Shown here: one piece after another, positions 42,208 to 54,200 of the stretch
Position numbering within the stretch: position 1 is the stretch's first letter
Layout of the letters: the number at the start of each line of letters is the position of its first letter
Assembly (NCBI GenBank): GCA_030248135.1
Contig: JASANC010004097.1
Location: forward strand, 1 to 64,000
DNA from: Theristus sp. LFF4_11
Lineage: Eukaryota > Nematoda > Chromadorea > Monhysterida > Xyalidae
DNA: 64,000 nt
Direction: 5' to 3'
The notes under the pieces: generated by a model
What the model was told of the DNA's origin: nothing
The model's input: only the letters and a program-made list of their open reading frames with translations
Database searches by the model: none
Translations under genes and position numbers: made by a program

Positions 42208-45200
42208 TCATGGTATGATGATGGATAACCAAGGTGTTTGCAATACCCGTGCTTTATTAGCGTAGAAAGCGTCCAAATGATTCGCAACCGATGGCAATGT
42301 GGTGTTGGAGGTGGAGGTTAGAGGTTGAAGCGATTGAGATGTGCAGCTGTGCAGCGATGCTGAGCGTAAACCAAGCTGACGCTGCATATTCTCGCCACTG
42401 AGGTACGAATCACAAGCACTATTGGTGGTGGTGGCATGCGAAGAAGAAGCCGGCTGCTGCAACAGAACATTCCACAACTTCTGCATATTATGTATTTGTT
42501 TGGATCCAAAAAAGTACTCACAATTTTGCATTTATTTGATTTGTGGTGACGATTGCTTTTTTCCAGTTTCTGACGATGTGCTTTCTTGGCGCTTTCCAAC
42601 AACTCGGCGACTCCTTGTCGACATCGTTCCTGAGAAAAACACTGTTTCACAAAACTGCTAGTCAAAGGCATCAAGAAAAATCTTATCCATGAAGCGAAAA
42701 ATTAAATTATTCGATTCAAGTGAAACTGCTACACGCAAAGTTTCACTATGCAGAATAGAATAATCACTACACTATGCACGTAAAAATGCAGCACCGCGTT
42801 TCACTCAACGTTGCGTGCAATATTTTGTCGCTCATCATATCTTATAAACTCTGTTGCATGAAACGTTGCGCGTCGTTTTCTCAATAAAAGTTGCATTTCG
42901 ACGGAGCAAACAATAAACAACACTGCCTGGTCTTTTTTCGCAGAGCACCTGGGCATCAGTTTCAGTGCTGCCGATGCTTTCCTCAACAGAGTCCTCATTC
43001 TGCGCAGTCTCCAGACGTTTTACTGCGTCATAAATTTGCGAACTATCTGGGATAGAAACGGTCTCCGTAAATTGGTGACGGTCACGCGGACGAGGCAGAC
43101 GACTGGGGGCGTACAGCACGTCACGCATTGTGTCTTCGTCTTCGGTTGACGTCATCGACTGCAAAAATCAACATTGATTATTTTCGCATTTTCGATGAGT
43201 AAGTGATTTTCAATGGCAAATGTCGACAAAAACCAACTCGGCGTAGCTTACGAGCAGAGCAGCGTTCTTCTGATAATGATAAACGGACGGCGGTGACGTT
43301 GGCTGTTGAACAGAACCGATGGCGGTCGGGGTCGAAGCACCAAGTGGCACTGGCACTGGCCTTGCAACATTGCCACTGCGAAACACTCGTCATTGTTCTT
43401 TATTATCCACAGATTTTTTGTGTTACTTACTTTCAGTCAACACTCGAAATGAGAAGATGTCTCACGGTGTTACTGTGGGTGCGATTCGTGTGTTCAGTTG
43501 CCACTTGACGTCACCACCAGCCTGAGACCAGACGGGCGCTGCATGCAGATGCAAGCTCTGCGGCCCGCAACGTGCTTTTGGCAGAAAGACGTTGTTTATC
43601 TAAGGATTATAAAAAACGTTAGCAAGTACCTTTATAAGATTTTTATGCTTCATTTTCGCTGGAAATTTCAACTTGCCACGTGTCGAGCGAACTCAATCAT
43701 TTGTATGCTGTCGTGCGGCTGTGGAGTTTCTTCAGTGATGTTTGTCGATGCCGTGGGTGATGGTGAGCAGCTGTCGCAAGAGCAGCAGTTGCCACAGTCC
43801 ACTGAAATTGGAACGAACGGCGTTGGAAAAGTCGACACTGACGCACCTCGCGCTGAACGACGATATGGCTTCGGACGGCAGAGAACTTGCTCAAGAGCTA
43901 AAAAACATTGACAACATTTTGATTCAAGGTCAAGATGAACAGATCAAGAATATGCTGGTTGATAGTAGTAGAACAGGTGAAGCACGAACGTGTGTTGCGT
44001 TCAATCAACTCCAAGGTGCGCGGTGGCAGCATGAACGCTTTCTGTGTCCGCCATGGCGAGTGACACAAACCGATTGAAACACGCTGCTGATGGCCGAGGC
44101 TGACCCATCTGGTTCTGGATGGTCGCACGCGCTCCATTGCGTCTTTCAAGTCTTTGGAGTTCAAATTGGAGCGCACTTTAACTTTAAAATTGAAAAACAA
44201 AACTCGGACAAAATCATTAATGAAACCAACTTTCGACACCGCAAGTGAATTGTCGCTGTGCAACGTGAGAAGGCGGCGTGTTCACTGAACGGCTGTCGCT
44301 GGGAGCTGTGACAGCCGCTAACGTTTGACCGCTCATTAGTTCTTTCTCCTTGACGGAGTTATAACCGTTTTATTGGCGATTTGATGCGAACAGCAAAACA
44401 AAAAATGATGAACCAATATTTTATTAAAATAGCCATGAAATTCAACCGACCGGCATCGCAAGTACACGGGCGGACGATGCAGATTCACACGGGGATACGG
44501 ACTGATTTTGGCACACGGATCGATCACAGCAATTCAAACCTCCATCATGCCCACGCGCCGTTGAATCTGGATTGCCAACCGAAGACTTGTGTGAATTGTC
44601 AGATGTCGTTGGCTGACAGCACTGGTGTTCCGTCGCTGGCTGTGCGAAAAACAAAAGCACGTTGAACTTGAACATTGCAGTTGAAACAAAAAAAACAGAA
44701 TTTCAGTTTTCCTAGGATATGAGAACCAAACTCGTGAATATGTATGCACGTCAGTTACGATCTGATCTACCACGGCCATGCGATTTCCTAAACCAAAGTA
44801 ATGTCCACAAACTCGATGGAGCACCGCTTTCCGCAGATTTTTAGCGAATCGCTCTGGCTTTACGTGCGTATGCCGGTTTAGCGGAAAGGATGTCACTTTT
44901 GTGTGATGGTCAGACCGCACAGTGGTGGTGCATACGAAGTGCATATGCAGAACTCATACGAACAAAAAAATCTATTTTTTGCTCTATTTACGTTGACTTT
45001 TGCTGACACATTGCGCATCAACTGTTCGTCGGATGGCTGACTTGTCAAGTGCTCCACGAGCGCACCGCTGTTTGAAGGCAGAGTGACACCGGCACTGCTG
45101 GCGGACGAGATTGAGTGCAACGCCAGCATTGGGGCGGTGGCTGGTTGAGCTGGACTCGTGTCGCTATTTTGAACGTCGTTTTGTTGAGCTAGCGTTGGTG

Positions 45201-45267
45201 TTGTTGAGCTTGCTGTGCTTATACTGAAACCGACGCTGAAGCCAGCGGCAGCAGAAATCGTGGGCAT
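42208..45267 (-). CDS. Unrecognised multi-exon gene, Ser/Thr/Gln-rich protein
   Basis: A chain of minus-strand exons with matching phases: 45267-44992 (ATG start), one starting at 44639, one ending near 44070, 43897-43673, 43599-43518, 43375-43252, 43158-42949, 42629-42522 and 42480-42208 (TGA). Splice sites are consensus for most; the exons between 44992 and 43897 are the least certain. The product is low-complexity: Ser/Thr/Ala-rich at the start, Cys-rich in one exon (CGNCCSCDSC), Pro/Gln-rich in another, then an acidic stretch, a basic stretch (KAHRQKLEKSNRHHKSNK) and a Ser/Gln-rich end. I recognise no domain. An intrinsically disordered regulatory protein is possible. The exon spacing and codon bias resemble the neighbouring real genes. 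Confidence 0.55.
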
Positions 45268-45399
45268 CGATAAATCAGTAAATTAGGTTGGCTGACTAAG
45301 CTGGGCGAGATGGGGCAACTATGGGAGACACGATGATGTGAACGAATGCACAATTAATTGTTGGTGAAATAGAAATGTGGAAATTGTATACAGAAAGAA

Positions 45400-45560
45400 G
45401 CAGAAGCCAAGATATTTATTTTTGGTGACTTTAATTTGGTCGATCTGACATGGGGTGCAACCCGGAATTTGCCAAAATCAATTTCAGCAGTAGTTCGGAG
45501 GGAGAGAACGTCAAATACGAGGACACTAGCAAAGTTCAACAGGTTGGCGAATGGCTTGAA
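45400..45560 (+). pseudogene. Possible LINE endonuclease relic
   Basis: The translation KIFIFGDFNLVDLTWG resembles the G-D-F-N-x-P-x-x-x-W strand of APE-type endonucleases in non-LTR retrotransposons. The frame continues to about 45640 without further clear motifs, and no reverse transcriptase follows. A short match like this could be chance. Confidence 0.35.
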
Positions 45561-47679
45561 TTTTATTGCATTTGTTTCAATATTTTTTGTTTTTATTTTC
45601 ACTTTATTCAAATTCAGCTTTCAGCTGAAAGCAAACCAAGTCGTGTCATATCAAAAGACTCAACTGGCACCCAGCCAGAGACGGGGGAGTGCAGACAAAT
45701 CTGCTCCTCTAGATCGGACATCGAGATGGTTGTGTATTGTGATATTTTAGGGCGTGTTGTGCAGTGTATTTCATCGCAGCAGATAATCATGGTGATCATA
45801 GTTTAGTTTGATGTGCTTGTTGCTGCTGACTAGCCAACTTGCCACCAGCAAGATCAGCGTCCTGCGAGTGATGAGATGAGTAGAACCCAACCAATCAGCT
45901 TGTTTCGAACGACGATATCTCCGACGTGAGTGTGACGATTAATTGTACGCACCATCGAGATACAATTTCTGATCTTGTCTTGAATTGTGGCCGGTTCCCA
46001 TATCTTGGCGTTGGCGGACAATGATTTTTATCTCGAAAGTAAAAATGGAGTTGAGAACCACCCACGATTGAAGAGATTTTTTAGAAGCACCCCGGCCAAA
46101 CAGCACATTATTGATTGCGGCACTATTTTTTTCAATCACATTCCCCCATCAGCGCAAAGCAAATGCATTGAGCCCGCAGATCGAAGAACAGAAGCTGGCT
46201 TTCAGTGCTGCCTCCGTACGCAGCTGCGATATTGCAAACCGCGTGTCGGCTTTATCGGTCTGCCGTGGTTGTGTGTGTTGTCTGCTGCCTTGAACATATC
46301 GAATCGAATCTAATCGCTTCGCTGAGAAAACGCCACGCTGAACAGAGACAGACGCGGGCTTCCAGAGCCACAGGCGCAGAGTGTGAGCCGATCAGTGGCG
46401 AAACAGCAGCAGCCTAACGAAAGCGCAGTCGGTTCGTTCTGATCACGTATGGGCAAAACCAAACCAATCTTAGAATTGCGGCGGGGCGCTGCGTTTTTCG
46501 CTGCCGCACACAGCCAAATATACAAGCAATAATGTGTGTGCGTGTGTGTGTTGTTGTCTCGAAAAGCAGCACGCGCACCACGTGTGTGTATGGTGTGCAT
46601 TGGTATGCGCGACCAGCGAGCGGTACACACCCATACAAATCGATCGATTTTCCAGGCTGCTCTGCGCGCGTCAACTTTTGCCCGACTGACTGGCAAAACT
46701 GAACGCACGAATATAGTTCGATAGATAGAACGAGCCTGCGTGGATCTACGTCGTATTGGAGAGCACAGAGGCATTCGCTTCAGCGAGACGCCTGTTCACG
46801 CCGATGGCTGTTGTTGTATTGGCCTGGCCTGCGCTGCCTCTGTCTCCTTCGCTGCTTTGTCGTTCGCAGCAGTTTTCGAATCTATCTATCGCCTGTGCTC
46901 TATTGACGAGTATTGCTAGCGATACACACGTAAACGCTGTTCACAGCCAGCGCACACACAAACACACACACACACATTCACCGTAGCGATCACGACTGCG
47001 ACATTATTGCAAATGAACGAAACGATATTTTCCAAATGCGCATCAGTCAGTCTGTTATTTTGCGCTTGTTCTACGTTTCAAATTATTCCCAGTTGTTGCT
47101 GAGATTATTGTGGCAAGCTGCTTTCACAAGCCACTCTTTGACGTTGATTTTTCTCTGGCTGTTACGGGCTCAGTGATCATCAAAAAGTGCTGTGATTGAC
47201 AAAACATGTTTGCCGATTGTTCAGCGTTCAGCTCGCTTCGGATCAAGGCGTCTTTTCTCTTTGCAAATTGTGTTGTCGACGTGCTTTTAACTTACGGGGT
47301 AATAAAAAAACTACACCATAAAAATCGGCGCTGGCTCGCCAACGGGTGGATTGTTTGCGCTAAAATTTTAATCACAGATCACCCATAACTTTTTATTTTT
47401 TTGCGTTAAAATTTCAGCCGAATCAATCCACTAAAAAATGAATGCGATACAAAATAGTGAAAACGCGAAAAAAATAAATTTTCTCCCCAAAAAACAGTAC
47501 GATGCGCCCAGCGGACGTCCACCACCAAGAGCAATTGCTGATTTTCTGCTGAAGATGACGAGATTGGCTGAATAGAGCCCGTTTTTCTGTGATAAGCATT
47601 TCAAGTTTCACAGAAATCTCGTGCTACAACCAAATTGTTCGGGCATTGGGAACAGTACCGAAGGCGAAAGCAAATTTTC

Positions 47680-48236
47680 GAGGGGGGGGCAGTACCGTGG
47701 GCCCAAAAAAATTTTCGAGGGGGGGGGTATGGTACCGTGGGGGGGGTGCCGACCAAAAAGTGAGGGGGGGGGGTCCAACCTATGGTAACGTGGGACCCCC
47801 CCCCCCAGGGGGGTCCCATGGGGGGGGGTGCATTTTTTCAAAATTTTCTGGGGGGGGGGTCCACCCCCCCACCCCCCCCATGAAATTTTTTCGCTCAAAT
47901 TTGAAAGGAAAAACGCTAAATTTTGCTGCAAAATCTTTGAAATAACAATGAAGATGGTCAAGTTATCATATATTCAGCTTATATTATGGACTTTATAGAC
48001 AAAAAATCATGATTTTCGAAAAAAAATTTAGGGTGTGCAGAAAATTTTGGGGGGGGGGGGGGGGGGGTGGGGGGGGGTGTCTAGCAAATTTCGAGGGGGG
48101 GGGGGGGTGTGGATGGTCCAGTGTCAGGTTTTGGGGGGGTGGGTGTCGCGTGACCCGGGCCCCCCCACCCCCCCCCCCCCACGCGGAGGTCTCGGGTGCT
48201 CTGGGGGGGTGTACCCCCCCCCACCCCCCCCTCGTC
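47680..48236. repeat. G- and C-homopolymer-rich blocks
   Basis: Runs of 7-18 G at 47686-47795 and 48050-48145, paired with runs of C at 47807-47816, 47864-47879 and 48160-48230. G blocks precede C blocks in both segments, so each can fold back on itself. The TTTTCGAGGGGGGG and GGTACCGTGGG phrases recur between the runs, showing a decayed tandem structure. Confidence 0.6.
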
Positions 48237-51218
48237 TTCGGTACTTGGGAACCGGGCTGGTGCTGCGCAAATCGAATTGTCAACAAAATGCACGAATTGC
48301 TCGTTTGCAAAAACACCGAACACCCGCTGCTCAGTGGTCCAATCCATTTTTCACAAAATGCAGTCGAGCCACCGATTTTTCAGTGCAACAAAAACAGTGA
48401 TTTCAGAGAAAATTGTGCCAGCAAAAAAAATACAAAAATTGTTCTTTTTGAAAGAAAAGAAACAAAAATTCACAGCAAAAAGCTGAAACATCTCTTTGAG
48501 CGCCGAGTGGTAGACGTGCATAAGGTTAGGGGCTTTGAAAAAAAAATTTTTTTTTTAATTTTTTTTTTAATTTGGATTTTTTTTTCAAACTTAAAAAAAA
48601 TTTGAAAAATTTTTCTTCTATTTTGCTCTGAAAATTCGATTTATGGCATAATTTTTTGAAAGTTCAAACCAAATTTTCTTCCCAACTTCTTTGTGTGCTT
48701 AGGTACATGTCATTATTTGGTCATTTTGACCGACGTACTCCATGTTTTTCGATTTGGATGACTTCTAGAGTCAATTTTTAGCGTTGAAATGACTTAACTG
48801 AATTGAAATATCGTTTCAGAAATCGTTTTCTTGCAACTTAGAACATGTTTTTTCAGTCGGTGGTAGGCCATGAGATGAACATGATATTTTGTTGATTGGC
48901 GTATGTTATAGGTCTACAATGGAGTTGTGCGATTTATTGTTAAACAATTGGAGCGGAGATGTTGGTTAATACCACATCACACGACCGTTTTTCAGATACC
49001 CGATAACATGGCCACATGTTAAAACTTGCGTGCTGAGCTAAACTAACGTGTTAAACTTGCGTCTGTCAGTTGCCCGCAACGTGATCGCGAAATCATGGTA
49101 CGTGTTTTCGATACGATGATTTGAAGAGTGGGCTCTCGCCATGTGGCAGATAGCATAGCTGGTTGAACCTGAAAGTAAGTGTCTTGGGGGGGGGGGGCGA
49201 CCGGGTCGACAGGGGTTGCCGACTTAGCTACAGCAAACAGGAATTTTTGAACACAGTCAAATTTTGGTAATTTTCTAAAGAGGAACAACTAAGAACGGTT
49301 CAATATTCAAGTACACGTCGAAAATTGTCCTGTTTTACTGTTGAAAATGCAACGTTCCCTCTATGAAATGGACATAATTTCAATAAAACACGATTTTCGC
49401 TCTTATAGTTTTCCGGATCGTTCTGAAAATAGTCTAGATGAACTCAGCTCGACGAGACGCTTCGAACAAACCTAACTTGTAAAAAAAATTTTTTTTTTGC
49501 AATTTTTTTTAATTTAAAAAAAAATCCGGATTTTTTCCCCTAACCCTAGACGTGCACCAAGCGCAGCGTACTGTATTTGGCGCGAAAATTCAATTTTTGT
49601 CGCGTTTTCACAATATCGTTTCGCATTCATAAAAAGTGGCCTAAGTCGTCTGAAATTTCAACACAACAAATGAGAAGTTATATGAGATGCTTGGATAAAA
49701 TTTCAGTTCAAACCATCCACCCGTTGGCGAGCTGGAGCCGATTCTTATCATATAGTTTTTTGGATCACCCTGTATTTCCGCTGTGTGGTGTTTTGTGCAT
49801 CCGCTTCGAATGACACTGATTCACTGACTCATAGCCATGTAAACTCCGCCTGCTGTCAATCAGGAAAATTTTTGGTATTCGCTGATTTGCTATTACATGT
49901 ATTTCTGAATCAAGCTCAATGGGGGAAAGCAGAATATGCGTGGCGTGCCAATGCGTGATGGTTGACTTTTCACCAATTTCTTGGGTTCATCAAGAACGAA
50001 CAATAGCAACCATGTTGAATCACATTCGTCAGCAAAGCGTTGTTTTTTCGTGAAATGCTCGATTTATTTGATCAGCCTGCAAGCTTCAGTGCCGTCTCGT
50101 TCAGCCTTATCGATTCAGCTAACAGAATACAAAACAGCGTGATGCCACGTATCGGTGGGTAGTGACAGTGAAGGCATAACAAGTGAAGTGAGCACACGGC
50201 AAAGACAAGCCGATCGCAGTGATGTATTGATTGCCATGGGTTGCACGCACACACGTCTTGGCATTCTGCTGCAGCCAGTGCTGACTGCTGCTGTTGCAAT
50301 TGCAGCAACCAACCGTCTGCGCCTGCTGCACCCCAGCCTGCCATTATTATAAGAGGTGCTCTGTTTTGTGCCACCACACCACCACGGTGCGTTTACTTTG
50401 CTGTCGGGGGTATCCGCGCCACTCGCTTCGCTTTTCTCGGTCGATATTTCAGTTCAGTTCAGTTCAGTTCATTCAATCCAGTCTTTTGTCGAACGACAGA
50501 ATGAGAGATTGCGCGCTGTGTCGCACAATCATTGCACTGGACTGGACTGGCAATTGCAAAACGCTGTTAAATTGTGTTCGCCGCACAACCAGATCGTTGC
50601 ACAACGAAATACTCCACCACAAAACATGCTATTATCGATAGATTGGGCAACAGTATATGTGGTCTTCGTCATATACTGTCATTTTATTTGATTTTCTGTT
50701 TGTGTAGCTGTGTCATCGCTGTTATGCGCTGAATATGCGTTTTTCGTCTTGGTTCGATTGGACCTTTTATATTTTATCGTTATTGATGTTTCTCATGTTG
50801 GTTTTTTTCGCAATTTTACGTGTGATGATGCTCGAGCCGTGTATGCATTGCACTTCTTTGTCTGGTCTGGTCTGGTCTCTGGTGGTGTGCTTGTTTGATT
50901 ATTGATTTGATTTGGCCACGTCCGTCACGTGCGTTCAAATCAATAAAGTCATTCTCTATTCAGTCAGCAACACTTGGCTGATATTGATTTGTCCAATATA
51001 TTTTACATGTCTTTTCCATTGTTTTGTTTCAGGCTGGCAAATGGCGGCAGTCAGTCAGAGCGGCTGCACCAACACGCCAAACCGCACAATGTCAGCTTGA
51101 CGCGTCCACGATTTTTGTTATGTTTTGAAGAAAAACCAGATGGACTTTTGAGAAATTTGTTCGATCATACGTAAATTCATATTGATGTTACAAAGTTGAA
51201 GAACACGCTCTTTTTACA

Positions 51219-54200
51219 ATGACGGCTGTTAGTGTGGCGCTAGACAAGTGGCGAGCGGCAAGGTTCAAAGAATTGCAGGTGCGTCAATTGTCAGGAATTG
51301 TTGTTTTTTTATGTTTGTTTGATCAGTTTCAGTTTTTTAAGAAATCATAGTTATGTTCTTAAATCTTGAACATTCAGGCTGAGTTGGAATCGACGGCGAC
51401 GACTATCGCCAACGGGCAGGACGAAGCGGACAGCTCTCGGAAGCGTTTGATTGATCAGAGTCGCTCGTTCAAGAACACTGCTTCAGAGGTGTGACGTGTG
51501 TATATTGTGGATTTATTCAAGCGTGTCCGGACTAAAATGACGTCATTTGCTTTAAAAACGCCCGTTTGTCAAAGTACAGGCACTAAAATGTCAGTTTGGT
51601 GTGACTGATTCGACATTCACCATTTGTTTACGGGAAGAAATCGGCTGAACGGAAAGTCTGGTTTGCTGTTAACGGCAAGCGCATGTTTGGCGGCACATGA
51701 CGTCATTTCAGTGGGACACGTTTAAAAAAATAGGTCATAGTTCATTGAACTGATTTTGAGTTTTGGCTTTACTTCCGTGTTGTTTTTGATCAATTACCTG
51801 ATCAGATGTAAGAAATCAATTGAAATGAAACAAAAAACTGTCGTTCAATTCCAGGACGTTCGTCGCGCAGTGGCGCCTTTGATGAAGAGCTTTCAGACGG
51901 AGGTCGATCAGCTGACACAGCGATGTCGAACGACTGAGTCCGCGTTCTTGTCGCTGTTCGGTCGATGCGCCGACTTGCCTGGTTCGTGCACTCACCTCAC
52001 GTTCACGTATGAACTGTAATTTCAAGTGCTGAATCTTGATTATTCTGCAAAATGAAGGACATGTTCTCATTCTCCGTGTTGTTGTTCTTGTTTTGTTGGT
52101 TTGAATGAACCAATGAATCCGAATTCATTTCAGTTCACAAAGACTTGTTTCGCATTCAAGAATCACATTTGTGTTGCAGACCCGTGCGATTCGCTGCAAG
52201 AGGCGCTTTCGTGGCAACAGAAGTGCCAGCGGATGGCCGACATTGAAATCGAGGCCGAGAATTTGCGCAAAACACTGGCGCAGTACAACAGCGAGTTTGC
52301 GCAGGTGAAGAACCAGGAGGTCACCGTGCGACAGTTGCGCGAACAGATCAAACAGTACGAGGCACAGATCGAGCAACAAGTCGAGGTCGGTCACAGCCGA
52401 ACTGTAATGTTTGCTTGCAACGCTTATATTGATTCGTAGCACTTGATTCACTTGATTGTTTTTACACGTGGTATGGCCAGCGATCCAGATTCGAAATGAT
52501 ATCAACGTCAAAGTTGCGAGTGCCATTTAAAAGTAAAAAATCAGACTTCGGTAATCCATCGTCAAGGTTGCAGTACACTAGTGTAGTGCCCTCACAGTTG
52601 GAAAACGCCCATCAGAATGTTTCCACGACTGCAGGATCGCATGTGCGCGCGCGAGTCGGTGCTACGTGAAACGTTCGAGCAACGCGAACAGGAGATGCAA
52701 CGCGCTGGCAGCATGCTGTCGATGAAACTGAACGACTGTGAGCGACGCGCGGACACGCTGCAGACGGCGCTCGATGCTGCGCAGAAGGTGCACACGCACG
52801 ATGTGTTCTGGACACTGCAACTTTACACTGCAAACCACAAGACAGTCGCAAGCAACCAAGTTTATCCTGACCATGCAAGCAGGCTATTACCACGCAACTT
52901 CTTTGACAATGAAAATTGATCGTTATGCAGAAACTAGCCGTATAAAATCAATGACATTCGTCAGCGTCACACCAATCAAACGGCTGAATAGAAAGCCGTG
53001 TGCAAGTTTTTTGTATCCACGTTTTTGCAGGAGTTGTTCACCCTGCGCTCGCAGCGCGACGACGCCACCGAGGCTCGTGCCGACCAGCTGGACATGATCA
53101 GCGTCGATTTGGAGCGCGCCACACAGCGGGTGGTCGGTTCGGTGTTGATTCTGTGCTCGGAATCTTCAACCGTTGTGCGCCTCACAACGAAACTGAACGC
53201 AAATCGTTTCAGGACTCACTGGAACGCGAGAACGATGCGCTGCGCCAGCAGATGCAGACGATGATCGAAGAGAAACGAGCGCCGCACGACAGCACCGCCG
53301 AACAGACGGCCGAGGAGCAGAAAAACCCGTTTCTGGAGGCCGAGCTGCGCGCCAAGGATAAACATGTGGGTTTTTTCTTAGAAAATCCGCATTTTTTAAT
53401 AACGAAATCAACATAGGTTCATTGCTTGTGCAGATTTCGCAACTGCTGGCTGAAACGAAACAACTGAGCAGCAGACTAGCGGAGACGGAAGATCAGTTGA
53501 AAACGACCACCGAATCGTTCGAGTGTGAGCTGGCTGCGAAGCGTGAGTCGCTGAGTGCACTCGAGGGAACACTCGCGAAACAGGCCGACTACGACGAAGT
53601 GAAACGCGAACTCAGGTGTGTCAATGACGGTAACTGACTGATGAACGACGTCACCATCCCATTCTTTGGTTCACTCATCATTATTATGCAGCCAACAACG
53701 TCAATATCATAAACCAACACTGGATCATTATCAGTGCGTTGATTTTTCGCTCCAGAGTAATGAAATCGATCGAATGTGGCAGTGAGTCGGATGAAAAATC
53801 CGGTCAATCAGCGGAGCGGCCCTTGGAAGTGTTGCTGCTAGAGAAAAATCGCTCGTTGCAGTCGGAGAACGCGTCGCTGCGATTGGCGTCGAAAAGCTCG
53901 GAAGGTTCGTCAACACTTTGTTGTTCGTGACTTTGTTGTTTTGAATGTCTTTTGTTGGTTGTCATTCGCCATTGCCATTGCGCTGCGCTGACTCGACGAT
54001 TCGACTTTGTGGGTGATGCAAGAAGCTCAGTTTGCTTCTGAAAACCAAAATCCGACTGGGCACTTTATACACAATTTGTTCTGTAATGTGCACATGATTC
54101 GTGTGGTGTGTAACAATCAAAATCATCATAACAATTCTGTTCTTCACAACTTCTTTACCTTCCAATGCATGATATCCTGTGATTATTCTTTTCTGTTGTC

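Larger units (their letters stand above)
45268..51218. other. Gene-free 6-kb region upstream of CUX/CASP
   Basis: No supported gene. Contains a possible retroelement endonuclease relic (about 45400-45560), GT-rich simple sequence (46530-46560, 46960-46980), G/C homopolymer blocks (47680-47880, 48046-48236), A/T-run boundaries at 48538-48600 and 49480-49535, a short AGTTC array (50453-50471) and a TCTGG array (50861-50880). Given its size, CUX regulatory DNA may lie here, but no site can be pinned. Confidence 0.4.

Noticed and set aside
47589..48605. Gly- or Pro-rich frames over the G/C homopolymers
   Set aside because: Homopolymer runs give Gly/Pro-rich translations in every frame. They are not evidence of collagen-like genes.
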